The translations under genes were made by a program, and so were the position numbers. From Terracoccus sp. 273MFTsu3.1 (lineage in GTDB: Bacteria; Actinomycetota; Actinomycetes; Actinomycetales; Dermatophilaceae), in the NCBI RefSeq assembly GCF_000383675.1, contig NZ_KB911827.1:124001-188000 (forward strand): a stretch of 64,000 bases of DNA, given 5' to 3'. How positions within the stretch are numbered: the first letter of the stretch is position 1; the number at the start of each line of letters is the position of its first letter. The notes beneath the pieces were generated by a model. That model was not told where the DNA came from, made no database searches, and was given only the letters and a program-made list of their open reading frames with translations. Below, piece after piece: positions 17,628 through 27,013 of this stretch.

Positions 17628-18650
17628 ATGGCACCAGCAAGCGACCCCTCACGCAGCAGCCGTGGCCAGGCGCGATCCGACACCCCCGACAGTCCGTCCG
17701 ACCTGCCCCGCTCCTCGCTCGTCGCCGCCGTCAAGCGTGCCCGGGTCGAGTTCAAGCGGGACAACCTCACCGACCTCGCCGCGTCGTTGACCTACTACGG
17801 CCTTCTCTCGATCGCCCCGGCTCTCGCCGTGCTCGTCGCGGCGCTCGGACTGATGGGCCGCGATGCCACGGCGCAGGTCGTCAGCCAGGTCCAGGCGATC
17901 GCGCCCGGGTCGAGCGCCGACTTCGTGCGCACGCTCATCGCCCAGGCGCAGGCGAACAGGACGAGCGCCGGCTTCGGAGCGGTCCTCGGCCTGCTCGTGG
18001 CGCTCTGGTCGGCCTCGGGCTACGTCTCGGCGTTCATGCGGGCCTCCAACGTCATCTACGACATCCCGGAGGGTCGCCCGATCTGGAAGACCGTCCCGAT
18101 CCGCGTCGGCGTGACCCTGTTCGCCGTCGTCGTCATGGTCGCCAGCGCGGTGATCGTCGTCGTCAGCGGGCCGGTGGCCGAGCAGGTCGGCAACCTCATC
18201 GGTGCGGGTGACACGGCCCTTCTCGTGTGGGGGGTGCTCAAGTGGCCCGTGCTGCTGGTCCTCGTGTCGGTGCTCTTCGCCGTGCTCTTCTGGGCCAGTC
18301 CCAACGCGAAGCAGGGAGGCGTCAAGTGGGTCAGCCCCGGAGGCGTCATCGCCGTCGTGATCTGGCTCTTCGTCTCGGGGCTCTTCGCGGTCTACGTCGC
18401 CCTCTTCTCGTCGTACAACAAGACCTACGGGTCCCTCGCCGGTGTCGTCATCTTCCTCGTCTGGCTGTGGCTGACGAACATCGCGATCCTGCTCGGCGCC
18501 GAGGTCAACGCCGAGCTGGACCGGAGCCGCGCGATCGCCGAGGGAGTCCCGGAGGACCTCGAGCCGTTCGCCGTGCCGCGGGACACCCGCGCCATGGACG
18601 ACATCGACAAGCGGGCCGTCGAAGAGGCGTCGGAGCGCAGGTCCTCGTGA
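17628..18650 (+). CDS. YihY/virulence factor BrkB family membrane protein
   Basis: 340 aa with six membrane helices and the family block LAASLTYYGLLSIAPALAVL near residue 50, plus YVSAFMRASNVIYDI and FLVWLWLTNIAILLGAEVNAE near the end. Once called RNase BN; the real function of the family is unsettled. The charged termini face the cytoplasm. A FUSC-like gene follows 82 nt later on the same strand. Confidence 0.88.
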   Translation: MAPASDPSRSSRGQARSDTPDSPSDLPRSSLVAAVKRARVEFKRDNLTDLAASLTYYGLLSIAPALAVLVAALGLMGRDATAQVVSQVQAIAPGSSADFVRTLIAQAQANRTSAGFGAVLGLLVALWSASGYVSAFMRASNVIYDIPEGRPIWKTVPIRVGVTLFAVVVMVASAVIVVVSGPVAEQVGNLIGAGDTALLVWGVLKWPVLLVLVSVLFAVLFWASPNAKQGGVKWVSPGGVIAVVIWLFVSGLFAVYVALFSSYNKTYGSLAGVVIFLVWLWLTNIAILLGAEVNAELDRSRAIAEGVPEDLEPFAVPRDTRAMDDIDKRAVEEASERRSS

Positions 18651-18732
18651 GCGCCTCCGCCTGGAGGCTGCGGGCGGGCGCGAGGGGGCCGGTGGTGTCC
18701 GGTCCTCCGGACGCGCCTGCAGGTGACCGCAC

Positions 18733-19947
18733 ATGAGCCAGTGGCGGGACGACGCCAACCAGCGGCTCCGAGCCCTGCGCCGGGCGCTGCACCAGCCCGG
18801 GCCGGAGCGCGACGCCCTGCTGCTCCTCGTCAAGGCGGCGGTCGCGACCGTGCTGGCGTGGCAGTTCGCGGTGCGGGTGCTCGACAGCCCGGTCCCGTTC
18901 TACGCGCCGATGGCCGCCCTGCTCGTCGTCGACAGCACGATGGTGCGTTCCCTGTCGGCCAGCGCCCAGCGGATCGCCGCCGTCGTGCTCGGGCTCAGTG
19001 TCGCCTGGGTCGTCGCCACGGTCTTCGGTGTCACGTGGTGGACGATGTTCGGGGTCATCCTCGTCGCGCTCGTCATCGGCCGGTGGTCGCGTCTGGGGGA
19101 GCACGGCATCCAGGTGCCGGCCATGGTGCTCCTGTCGCTCATCACCGTCGGTGGCACCGACGAGCAGTTCACCTACCTGACGATCGTCGAGACGGTGGCC
19201 GGTGGCGTCATCGGGGTGGCGACCAACGCGATCGTGCTGGCACCGCTGCACCTGACCAAGCCGCGTCAGCGGGTGTCGGCGCTCGCGCGGCAGGTGCGTG
19301 AGCTCCTCGACGAGATGGCCTCCGGGCTGCGCGGTGACTGGGACGTCCAGTCGGCGCGTCGGTGGTACCGACGTGGGACGGAGATCGGCGACAAGGCGCC
19401 GTACGTCGTCGACGACATCCGCACCGGACGCGAGAGCATGCGCTTCAACCTGCGTGACAACATCCGTCCCGCAGACGTCGACTGGGACGGCTACGAGCGC
19501 ACCGTCACGACGCTCCGTCGGACCGTCTGGGAGGTCACCGGCATCGGCCGCACCCTCGTCGACGCGGCGGACGAGCGACGTCGACGGCCGGGGCCCTCCG
19601 GCACGTTCCTCACGGAGTACGCCGACGCCCTCGACGGCATGGCGCAGGCCGTCTCTCAGCTGGGCCGACACGACGACGACGCGACCCGGAGGTTCGATGA
19701 GGGCACTGGGCGGGCTCGTGAGGTCCTCACCTCGCTGAGCGAGCAGGTGCGCACCACGCCCCTCGAGGACCCCGACCAGTGGCCCGTCTACGGATCGCTG
19801 ATCAGCGACTCGCTGCGGGCCGTTGCCGAGCTCGAGTCCGCGCGCGAGGCAGCGGTCGTCCCGGGTGACACCGGACCGCTGCGGCCCCCGCCTCCCACGG
19901 CGGGGCTGTGGTCCCGACTTCGACGCCACGGTCAGCCCCGTCACTGA
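18733..19947 (+). CDS. FUSC/aromatic acid exporter-like membrane protein
   Basis: 404 aa. Residues 25-165 hold about six helices in the FUSC (ArAE-like) arrangement, starting with LLVKAAVATVLAWQFA and the conserved FYAPMAALLVV. The remaining 230 residues are a soluble, helical, Arg/Asp-rich domain, likely coiled. Related proteins export aromatic acids or other anions; the substrate here is unknown. Confidence 0.78.
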   Translation: MSQWRDDANQRLRALRRALHQPGPERDALLLLVKAAVATVLAWQFAVRVLDSPVPFYAPMAALLVVDSTMVRSLSASAQRIAAVVLGLSVAWVVATVFGVTWWTMFGVILVALVIGRWSRLGEHGIQVPAMVLLSLITVGGTDEQFTYLTIVETVAGGVIGVATNAIVLAPLHLTKPRQRVSALARQVRELLDEMASGLRGDWDVQSARRWYRRGTEIGDKAPYVVDDIRTGRESMRFNLRDNIRPADVDWDGYERTVTTLRRTVWEVTGIGRTLVDAADERRRRPGPSGTFLTEYADALDGMAQAVSQLGRHDDDATRRFDEGTGRAREVLTSLSEQVRTTPLEDPDQWPVYGSLISDSLRAVAELESAREAAVVPGDTGPLRPPPPTAGLWSRLRRHGQPRH

Positions 19948-20024
19948 CGTCGGCGGGCTACCGACGCGTAACCCCCGGGGGTGTCACGTCGTTCCCACAG
20001 CACGCAGCCACGAGGTGCGCGTCC

Positions 20025-20125
20025 AGCGCAGCCGCTCCCCGGTTCCGGTGCAGTGGGCCGGGGGACCCACCCCGTCGGGTCGCCTGCCGAGGAGAGAGGA
20101 GCGAAGCGTGCCAGCACCCATCCCG
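20025..20125 (+). ncRNA. degenerate ydaO-like (c-di-AMP) riboswitch candidate
   Basis: The 5' half (GGTTCCGG, then GGGCCGGGGGACCCAC at 20056-20071) matches what I remember of actinobacterial c-di-AMP riboswitches. The 3' half is divergent: GGGTCGCC where GGGGTGAATC is expected, and GCGAAGCGTGCCAGCACCC where CCGAACCCGTCAGCTAACC is expected. No NlpC/P60 or Rpf gene follows, unlike normal copies. Probably decayed, or a variant class. Confidence 0.35.
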
Positions 20126-20408
20126 CCCGAGACCGACGTCCCGCCCGACGGCGCCGTGACCCGGGCACCCGCTCCACGCATACCGCCTCGTTCCCCAGTC
20201 GCGCTCCGCAGTGTGAGGGGCGCCGGATGAGCCACGACGAGTGCGCCGCGCACCCCACTCCCGTCTGGCAGTGCTGGACGTGGCCCGCAGCCCAGGAGCG
20301 ACGTCTCGCTCCCGCGCGCGGGGTCGGCCGACGTCGCCAACGTCTGCTCCGCGTCGCCGTGTGCCGGCCCGTGTCGGGTGGACGGGAGCACGGCAGTCTC
20401 CCTCCCGC

Positions 20409-20439
20409 TTGACTTCGAGTGCGCTCGAAGCGCCAGCAT
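20409..20439 (+). promoter_or_regulatory. MerR-type promoter/operator of the merR gene
   Basis: TTGACT (-35, 20409-20414) and CAGCAT (-10, 20434-20439) are separated by 19 bp, the long spacer of MerR-controlled promoters. The perfect inverted repeat CTTCGAG-TGCG-CTCGAAG lies between them. The predicted +1 falls on the GTG at 20446. Confidence 0.7.
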
Positions 20440-20445
20440 GGTCCG

Positions 20446-20841
20446 GTGACCGTCATCGCACCGCCCCAGGGCCTGACCATCGCCGAGGCCTCCGAGCGCA
20501 CCGGCCTGACCACGCACACGCTGCGCTACTACGAGCGCGACGGGCTGATGCTGCGCAGCGTCGGCCGCACGAGCTCGGGTCATCGCGTCTACACCGAGCG
20601 GGACCTCACGTGGGTCCGGATGCTGACGCGCCTGCGCGCCACGGGGATGCCGATCCGTGAGGTCAAGGCGTATGCCGCGCTGTGCCGTTCAGGGGACGGC
20701 AACGAGACCGAGCGGCTTGCGCTGCTCCAGAACCACCGGGCGCGGGTGCTGTCCCAGCTCGCCGAGGTCACCGAGCACCTCGGCGCCATCGACAACAAGA
20801 TCGGCATCTACCAGTCCGCGCTCGAGCGCGCCGACGCCTGA
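20446..20841 (+). CDS. MerR family transcriptional regulator
   Basis: 131-aa regulator. The N-terminal winged helix has LTIAEASERTGLTTHTLRYYERDGLM and the wing RVYTERDLTWVRML; a C-terminal coiled coil (residues 75-125) would dimerise. The only cysteine lies in AALCRSG, so it is not an obvious metal sensor. The GTG at 20446 is chosen because the -10 of a MerR-type promoter lies 6 nt before it (leaderless). The next gene has the same operator, so autoregulation plus control of the aldo/keto reductase is likely. Confidence 0.9.
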   Translation: MTVIAPPQGLTIAEASERTGLTTHTLRYYERDGLMLRSVGRTSSGHRVYTERDLTWVRMLTRLRATGMPIREVKAYAALCRSGDGNETERLALLQNHRARVLSQLAEVTEHLGAIDNKIGIYQSALERADA

Positions 20842-20875
20842 CGCGCCACGGCGCCGCCTGCCGCGGGCGGCCGGC

Positions 20876-20906
20876 TTGACTTCGAGCACGCTCGAAGGGC
20901 TTGACT
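20876..20906 (+). promoter_or_regulatory. MerR-type promoter/operator of the aldo/keto reductase
   Basis: TTGACT (20876-20881), 19-bp spacer containing CTTCGAG-CACG-CTCGAAG, then TTGACT as -10 (20901-20906), 7 nt before the ATG. Arms are identical to those of the merR promoter. Confidence 0.7.
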
Positions 20907-20913
20907 CGATCGC

Positions 20914-21951
20914 ATGACCCAGAACCCCGCGACCACCGCCCCCGCCGGAACGCCGGCACCGCTCGGCACGCGCACCCTCGGCACGGCGTCGCCACTGACC
21001 GTCTCGACGATCGGCCTCGGCTGCATGGGGATGTCCGAGTTCTACGGCACGGGTGACGAGGCCGCCGCCGTCGCGACGATCCACCGCGCCCTCGACCTCG
21101 GCGTCACCTTCCTCGACACGGCCGACATGTACGGGCCGTTCACCAACGAGAAGCTCGTCGGTCGGGCCCTCGGCGGTCGCCGTGAGGGCGTCGTCCTCGC
21201 CACGAAGTTCGGCAACGAGCGCGCCGAGGACGGCACCCGGCTCGGCATCAACGGCCGCCCCGACTACGTCCGTCGCGCGGCGGACGCCTCCCTCCAGCGG
21301 CTCGGCGTCGACCACATCGACCTCTACTACCAGCACCGCGTCGACCCGACGGTGCCGATCGAGGAGACCGTCGGCGCGATGGCCGAGCTCGTCGATGCCG
21401 GCAAGGTCGGCCACCTCGGTCTCTCGGAGGCCTCGACCTCGACCATCCGACGGGCCCACGCCGTCCACCCGATCACCGCGCTCCAGACCGAGTACTCGCT
21501 CTTCACCCGCGACGTCGAGGACGAGATCCTCCCGACACTGCGCGAGCTCGGGATCGGGCTCGTGCCGTACTCGCCCCTCGGACGTGGCATCCTCACCGGA
21601 GCCATCACCTCGCCCGACGACCTCGAGGACGGGGACTCCCGCCGCACCGCCTACTTCCCGCGCTTCCAGGGCCAGGCCCTCGAGTCGAACCTCGCCCTCG
21701 TGGCGCGGCTGCGCGAGATCGCCGAGTCGAAGGGAGCGACCGCCGGACAGCTCGCCCTCGCGTGGGTGCTCGCCCGGGGCGACGACGTCGCGCCGATCCC
21801 CGGCACGAAGCGGGTGCGCTACCTCGAGGAGAACGTCGGAGCCGCATCCGTGCAGCTCACCGCCGAGGACCTGGCCGCGATCGACGCAGCCGTGCCGAGG
21901 GCGGCGGTGCAGGGTGCCCGCTACGGGGACATGTCGAGCATCGACGCCTGA
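20914..21951 (+). CDS. aldo/keto reductase
   Basis: 345-aa NADPH-dependent TIM-barrel oxidoreductase. The catalytic tetrad is visible: D and Y in [10 protein letters not shown] in LATKFG, H in YYQHRVD. Late motifs [10 protein letters not shown] and [14 protein letters not shown] bind cofactor. The leaderless ATG lies 7 nt after a MerR-type -10, so expression should respond to the MerR protein encoded just upstream, plausibly in reactive aldehyde or oxidative stress. Substrate not deducible. Confidence 0.92.
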   Translation: MTQNPATTAPAGTPAPLGTRTLGTASPLTVSTIGLGCMGMSEFYGTGDEAAAVATIHRALDLGVTFLDTADMYGPFTNEKLVGRALGGRREGVVLATKFGNERAEDGTRLGINGRPDYVRRAADASLQRLGVDHIDLYYQHRVDPTVPIEETVGAMAELVDAGKVGHLGLSEASTSTIRRAHAVHPITALQTEYSLFTRDVEDEILPTLRELGIGLVPYSPLGRGILTGAITSPDDLEDGDSRRTAYFPRFQGQALESNLALVARLREIAESKGATAGQLALAWVLARGDDVAPIPGTKRVRYLEENVGAASVQLTAEDLAAIDAAVPRAAVQGARYGDMSSIDA

Positions 21952-22002
21952 GCCTCCTTGCGGCGGCGGTAGATCTGGCGCGTCGGAGCTGCGGCGTCGG
22001 GA

Positions 22003-23781
22003 CTACCGTCGCAGGACGTCACGCAGGTTGACGACGAGCACGACGACGGCCACCGACACGAGCACCCAGTACGTCACGGGTTGCCAGTTGCCCGCGAACT
22101 CGGCCACGAGCGCGATCACGCCGACCACCGCGACGACGCGGACGGCATACGCCAGGAAGTAGCCGCGGGTGAAGGCCTCGACGCCGAGGACGAGCACGAG
22201 CAGCACCGCGGCACCGAGCGGCCGGTCGGTCACCTCGGGCTTGAAGAAGCCGGCGACGAGGTAGAGGACGAGGGGGGTGCTCACGACGGCCCAGATCGCG
22301 AGCAGGCGGTCCCGCGAGCGGTCGCTCGCGGTGATCGGCGTCCGGCGGTGGGACAGGTGGGCGTGGGGCGTTGCCGTGGGGAGCCCGTCGCGCAGGGCAC
22401 GCTCCATCCGGGACCGCTCGTCGCGCAGCCGCACGGCATCCATCCGCAGCGATGTCAGGTCCCGTTCGTCGGCCGTCAGCGCCCGCACGTCGGGGCTGTC
22501 GGGGCCGAGACCGGCGGCGCGCGTCGTCAGGGAGTGAACCCGGGCGTCGGACTGTTCGGTGAGGTCGGCGAGCTGCTGGTCGATCTCGTCGATGCGGTCG
22601 GCGACGAGGGCCGCCTCGGACTCGGGGCTCGGGGCGACCTTGGCGAGGGCGGCCCAGCCGACGGGGTCACCCCACGAGAGCCGGACGGTGGCGTTGCGCT
22701 CGTAGCGCGGGCCGGCGGGACCGCGCTCGCCCCCGAGACGGTCCTTCGTGTCGTGACCCCAGAGCCCGCGGTAGTCACGCACCCACGGGGTCCGGTCGTC
22801 GATCACGACAGGGCTCCACGCCAGCTCGGCCGACGGCCCGATGGCCGGGCCGTCCCCCCGGGCGTAGTCGATGTACGGGATGCCGAGCCCGGCGCCCTGG
22901 GCGGCCCGCGCCCACGGAGCGAAGAGCTTGGCGAGGCGACGCACGGCCGGGATGACACCTCCCCAGGACGGGGGTGCGACGGTGATGAGGTAGTCGCCGG
23001 GAAGGTAGGCGCCGGAATGGGATCCGGCTCCGGCGTAGACGACGGGATGGCGCCCGTCGACCGTTGCGAGGTCGGGGTCGTCCCAGCGGCGCCGCAGGTC
23101 GTCGCCCGTCTCGTCGTGGGCGCTGAAGACGACCCAGCGGGGTGGAGGCAGGCCGTCGTCGCCGCGCGAGCCGGTGCCGTCGAGGAAGACCGTCACCTGC
23201 TCCCAGTCCGCCTCGTGCTCGTTGACCCCGGAGAAGCCGGAGCGCCAGTTGTTGAACGCGTAGAAGAACCAGTACTGGCACACGACCCAGCCGTCGCTGC
23301 GCACGACGCGGCCGTAGTAGGTCGGGCGGTCGGGGGAGAGGTGCTGCTGCTGGGCGGCGTACGCGGTCGCGGCGCTGCCGCCGGGGACCGAGCCCCGGAG
23401 CAGGAGCGAGAGCCGGCTCAGGGTGTCGATGCTCCGCCCGAGCAGGCCGACCTGCGCGAGCCGGCTGCCGGGGCGGAAGCTCGGCCGGGCACCCGGGAGC
23501 ACACGCCGCAGGCGTCCGGCGAACGACCGCGGCTCGGTGAGGCCCGAGAGCGACAGGCCCGGCCCGTCGTGGTCCGCGCCGTGGGCGGCGAGCGAGTCGA
23601 GGTCGAGGGTGCCCGTCGGCGCGATGACCGTGGCCGACCCTGCCTCGTCGCGGATGAGGCTCGCGTGTGCCACGTAGGCGTCGACGGCGACCGGCAGGAA
23701 GTACTCGCCGCGGGTGAGGCGCACGACGGGCTCGTACGCCCGGAGCAGGCGGAGGTCGGCGTCGTGGGTCCCGGTGTCCAC
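22003..23781 (-). CDS. large unknown membrane-anchored protein
   Basis: 592 aa from GTG. The N-terminal 350 residues contain QYWFFYAFNNW and NEHEADWEQVTVFLD, then GAGSHSGAY, reminiscent of Vps62-related proteins. The second half has a coiled coil (about residues 385-450; IDEIDQQLADLTEQSD) and then four or so TM helices at the C-terminus. No signal peptide, so the large domain is probably cytoplasmic. Catalytic function unknown; the conserved His/Asp/Glu hint at metal binding. Confidence 0.7.
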   Translation of the reverse strand: MDTGTHDADLRLLRAYEPVVRLTRGEYFLPVAVDAYVAHASLIRDEAGSATVIAPTGTLDLDSLAAHGADHDGPGLSLSGLTEPRSFAGRLRRVLPGARPSFRPGSRLAQVGLLGRSIDTLSRLSLLLRGSVPGGSAATAYAAQQQHLSPDRPTYYGRVVRSDGWVVCQYWFFYAFNNWRSGFSGVNEHEADWEQVTVFLDGTGSRGDDGLPPPRWVVFSAHDETGDDLRRRWDDPDLATVDGRHPVVYAGAGSHSGAYLPGDYLITVAPPSWGGVIPAVRRLAKLFAPWARAAQGAGLGIPYIDYARGDGPAIGPSAELAWSPVVIDDRTPWVRDYRGLWGHDTKDRLGGERGPAGPRYERNATVRLSWGDPVGWAALAKVAPSPESEAALVADRIDEIDQQLADLTEQSDARVHSLTTRAAGLGPDSPDVRALTADERDLTSLRMDAVRLRDERSRMERALRDGLPTATPHAHLSHRRTPITASDRSRDRLLAIWAVVSTPLVLYLVAGFFKPEVTDRPLGAAVLLVLVLGVEAFTRGYFLAYAVRVVAVVGVIALVAEFAGNWQPVTYWVLVSVAVVVLVVNLRDVLRR

Positions 23782-23940
23782 CCGTCGTCACCCCGATCCG
23801 GCCGAGCCAGCACGCGCCGGTCCACGGCGACCGGTCCTGGGGCGAGTCTGGCACCCGGCAGCGACGCCTGCAGGACGTTGCGGCCGCGTGTGCGCTGTGT
23901 CTCGCGGTTCGGTCGAGGGGGCCCGTGATTAGGTGGTGGC

Positions 23941-24594
23941 ATGCGCGTGACTCACCTCGGACATGCCTGCCTCCTCGTCGAGGCCGCCGACCGCCGCATC
24001 CTCATCGACCCGGGCAGCTTCTCGACGGGTTTCGAGGACCTGACCGGCCTCGACGCGGTCCTCGTGACCCACAACCACGCCGACCACTTCGATCCGGAGC
24101 GGGTCGGTGCCCTCATCCGCGCCAACCCGGGTGCGACGGTGCACACCGACCCCCTGACGGCCGGGAAGCTGCGCGACGAGGGCCTGGCGGCGGTGCCGTC
24201 CCGGCAGGGCGAGGACTTCGCCATAGGCGACGTCACCGTCACCCCGGTCGGCGAGCTGCACGCCTTCAACCACGAGGCGATGCCGCGCATCCCCAACGTG
24301 GGTGTCGTCCTGCGGGCCGACGGCGAGCCCTCCCTCTTCCACCCGGGCGACGCCTACGACGGCGAACCCGGCCCGGTCGACGTCCTGGCCCACCCGCTCA
24401 ACGCCCCGTGGGCCGCGAGCCGGGACTCCATCGCCTTCGTCGGGCGCATCGCACCGAAGATCTTCATCCCCATCCACGACGCGCTGCTCAGCGACGTCGG
24501 GCACCGGATGTACTCCGGCCACATCGAACAGTTCTCCGGTGTCGACGGCCTCACGTACACCCCGCTGCGCGACGCCGAGTCGGCGACCTTCTGA
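23941..24594 (+). CDS. MBL-fold metal-dependent hydrolase (UlaG-like)
   Basis: 217 aa. Metallo-beta-lactamase fold with LGHACLLVE, the metal motif THNHADHFD, a later H in GELHAFNH and D in FHPGDAYDG. The compact size matches UlaG/RomA-like hydrolases. Neighbouring genes do not identify a substrate. The ABC exporter pair follows after 22 nt. Confidence 0.85.
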   Translation: MRVTHLGHACLLVEAADRRILIDPGSFSTGFEDLTGLDAVLVTHNHADHFDPERVGALIRANPGATVHTDPLTAGKLRDEGLAAVPSRQGEDFAIGDVTVTPVGELHAFNHEAMPRIPNVGVVLRADGEPSLFHPGDAYDGEPGPVDVLAHPLNAPWAASRDSIAFVGRIAPKIFIPIHDALLSDVGHRMYSGHIEQFSGVDGLTYTPLRDAESATF

Positions 24595-24616
24595 CGCTCG
24601 ATCTCGGGGGAGGGAC

Positions 24617-25423
24617 ATGAGCGACGTCACTGATCTGCCTGCACCACAGGGTGATCCGACCGAGGGACCGGCGATCGCGTTGCGCGGGCTGGGCAAGCGC
24701 TTCGGCGACCTCATCGCGGTCAAGGGGATCGACCTCGACGTGCCGCGGGGCTCGTTCTTCGGGCTCGTCGGGCCCAACGGTGCCGGCAAGACGACGACGC
24801 TGTCGATGGTGACGGGCCTGCTGCGTCCCGACGCCGGGCAGGCGTTCGTCCTGGGGCGTGACGTCTGGGCCGACCCCGTCGCCACCAAGCGGCTCATCGG
24901 CGTGCTCCCCGACGGGCTCAAGGTCTTCGACCGGCTCACCGGGCTCCAGCTGATCACGTATGCCGGCCTGCTCCGTGGGATGCCGCGCGAGCTCGCGGCC
25001 GAGCGGGCTGCGGAGCTCGTCGCCGCGCTCGGCCTCACCGAGGCGCAGGGCAAGCTCGTCGTCGACTACTCGGCCGGCATGACGAAGAAGGTCACGCTCG
25101 CCTCGGCGCTCGTCCACGGTCCCCGCGTCCTCGTGCTCGACGAGCCCTTCGAGGCGGTGGACCCGATCTCGGCCGCGACGATCCGGCGCATCCTCTCGGG
25201 CTTCGTCGAGTCCGGCGGCACCGTCGTCCTCTCGAGCCACGTCATGGACCTCGTCGAACGCATCTGCACGCACGTCGCCGTCATCTCCGACGGGCTCGTC
25301 CTCGCTGCGGGCGAGCTCGACGACGTCCGGGGTGACCGGTCCCTGGAGGAGCGGTTCGTCGACCTCGTCGGTGGGTCGACCGAGGTGGTGGGGCTCTCGT
25401 GGTTGCGCACCTCGTCCGACTGA
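24617..25423 (+). CDS. ABC transporter ATP-binding protein
   Basis: 268 aa. Walker A GPNGAGKTTT, signature YSAGMTKK (a known variant of LSGGQ in ABC-2 exporters), Walker B LVLDEPFE and switch H in SSHVMD. ATG has GGGGGAGGG upstream. It overlaps the permease gene by 25 nt. Substrate unknown. Confidence 0.92.
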   Translation: MSDVTDLPAPQGDPTEGPAIALRGLGKRFGDLIAVKGIDLDVPRGSFFGLVGPNGAGKTTTLSMVTGLLRPDAGQAFVLGRDVWADPVATKRLIGVLPDGLKVFDRLTGLQLITYAGLLRGMPRELAAERAAELVAALGLTEAQGKLVVDYSAGMTKKVTLASALVHGPRVLVLDEPFEAVDPISAATIRRILSGFVESGGTVVLSSHVMDLVERICTHVAVISDGLVLAAGELDDVRGDRSLEERFVDLVGGSTEVVGLSWLRTSSD

Positions 25424-26970
25424 AGCTCACCCTGCTGCGCAACATCTTCCGGCGCAGCCGGGCCCAGGCGATCGGGGCCGTCGTCGGCATCGTCTACTTC
25501 GCCGTCCTCGTGGCCGGGCTTACCGTCATCCTCGCCACCTTCCGCGGGTCGCTCGACGCGGGGCGCGTCGTCATCCCGCTCGCAGGCGCCGCCGGCATCG
25601 TGCTCTGGACGGTCGTGCCGCTCTTCTCCTTCGGCTCGGACCCGACCCTCGATCCGGGCCGCTTCGCCACCTTCGCCGTCCCACACCGCGACCTGACGAT
25701 CGGCCTCGTGGCCGCCGCGCTCGTCGGCCTGCCGGCGATCGCCTCGATGGTGCTGTCGGTCGGGGTGGTCGTCGCGTGGTCCCACACGCTCGCCTCGACC
25801 CTCGTGGCCGTCGTCGCGACGGCGATCGGTCTGCTGACGGCGATCACGACGAGCCGCTGGGTGTCCGCGGTGATGACCCAGGCGATCTCGAGCCGTCGCG
25901 GTCGTGACGTCATCGCGGTCCTGGGCCTGCTCCTGCTCGTCGTCATCGGTCCGGCGATCTCCGCCGTGGCCAACCTCGGAGCGAGCCTGCGTGACGTCGC
26001 CACGACGGCCGCCGTCATCGTCGGGTGGTCGCCTCTCGGCTGGGCCTGGGCCGCTCCGGGTGACGTGGCGGCGGGCGACCTCGGCACCGGGCTGGTGCGC
26101 CTGGTCCTGGCCGCGGGACTGCTCGTCGTCGTCTTCCTGCTGTGGTCCCGGGTGTTGCGTGACGAGGTCGACAACCCGCGCGCGGTCTCACGCTCCGACT
26201 CGGGCACCTCGTCCGGCGACGACCTCGGCCTGCTCGCCCGGCTGCCCGGTACGCCGCTCGGCGCCATCGCGGCGCGCGTGCTGACCTACTGGCGCCGTGA
26301 CCCCCGCTACCAGATCAGCATGGTCATGACCCCGATCGTCCCGCTCGCGCTGCTCATCCCGTTCGTCACGGGCGACGTGGCGTGGACTCCGCTGCTCATG
26401 GGTCCGCTCGTCGCGTTCCTCCTCGGCTGGAGCGAGCACAACGCCGTCGCCTACGAGTCCGACGCCCTGTGGCTGCACGTGGTGTCCGGCACGTCCGGCC
26501 GGGACGACCGTCGCGGGCGCCTCCTGCCCGACCTCCTCCTCGCCACCATCCTCGTCCCGGGCTACGTCGTCGTCGGGGTCGCGGTCGCCGACCGCTGGGA
26601 CCTGCTCCCGGCCGCCCTCGGACTCTCCGTGTCCCTGCTCGGAGCGGGGTATGCCGTGTCGAGCGTCATGAGCGTCGTGCTGCCCTATCCCGTGGCGGAG
26701 TCGGGCGAGAGTCCCTTCAACGCACCGCCTGGCGCCGCGGGGATCACCATCGCCGCGCAGTCGATGGCGAGTCTCGGCACGCTCGTGCTCGCCTCGCCGA
26801 CGATCCTGCTCGCCTGGTGGGCCTGGCAGGGTTCTGTGCGTGCCGACTGGGGCGCCGCCATCGTCGGGGTGCTGCTCGGCATCGTCGTCGGCATCGTCGG
26901 GGTGGGCGTCGGCGCCCGGCTCTACGAGCAGCGGGCACCTGAGCTGCTCTCGGCGCTGCGACGCTCGTAG
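25399..26970 (+). CDS. ABC-2-type permease
   Basis: 523 aa with about 12 hydrophobic helices, partner of the preceding ATPase. The GTG start overlaps the ATPase gene by 25 nt, indicating translational coupling. N-terminal LVRLKLTLLRNIFRRSRAQ is a typical cytoplasmic lead-in. The half-transporter pair probably exports a lipid, peptide or drug; nothing specifies which. Confidence 0.8.
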   Translation: MVAHLVRLKLTLLRNIFRRSRAQAIGAVVGIVYFAVLVAGLTVILATFRGSLDAGRVVIPLAGAAGIVLWTVVPLFSFGSDPTLDPGRFATFAVPHRDLTIGLVAAALVGLPAIASMVLSVGVVVAWSHTLASTLVAVVATAIGLLTAITTSRWVSAVMTQAISSRRGRDVIAVLGLLLLVVIGPAISAVANLGASLRDVATTAAVIVGWSPLGWAWAAPGDVAAGDLGTGLVRLVLAAGLLVVVFLLWSRVLRDEVDNPRAVSRSDSGTSSGDDLGLLARLPGTPLGAIAARVLTYWRRDPRYQISMVMTPIVPLALLIPFVTGDVAWTPLLMGPLVAFLLGWSEHNAVAYESDALWLHVVSGTSGRDDRRGRLLPDLLLATILVPGYVVVGVAVADRWDLLPAALGLSVSLLGAGYAVSSVMSVVLPYPVAESGESPFNAPPGAAGITIAAQSMASLGTLVLASPTILLAWWAWQGSVRADWGAAIVGVLLGIVVGIVGVGVGARLYEQRAPELLSALRRS

Positions 26971-27013
26971 GTCGGGGGGCGCCGAAGATCACATTCGGGC
27001 ACCGTCGCGAGAC

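Larger units (their letters stand above)
19948..20445 (+). other. 498-nt region without a convincing gene
   Basis: Starts with a palindromic ACCCCCGGGGGT (about 19971-19982) after the FUSC-like gene. It then holds a riboswitch-like element (about 20025-20125), followed by 280 nt with only short unrecognised frames (for example 20227-20412), and finally the MerR promoter. It reads like a locus whose original gene was lost. Confidence 0.5.

Noticed and set aside
20227-20412. 61-codon frame after the riboswitch-like element
   Set aside because: No ribosome-binding site, no homology recognised, composition like random GC-rich sequence. Not strong enough to call a gene.
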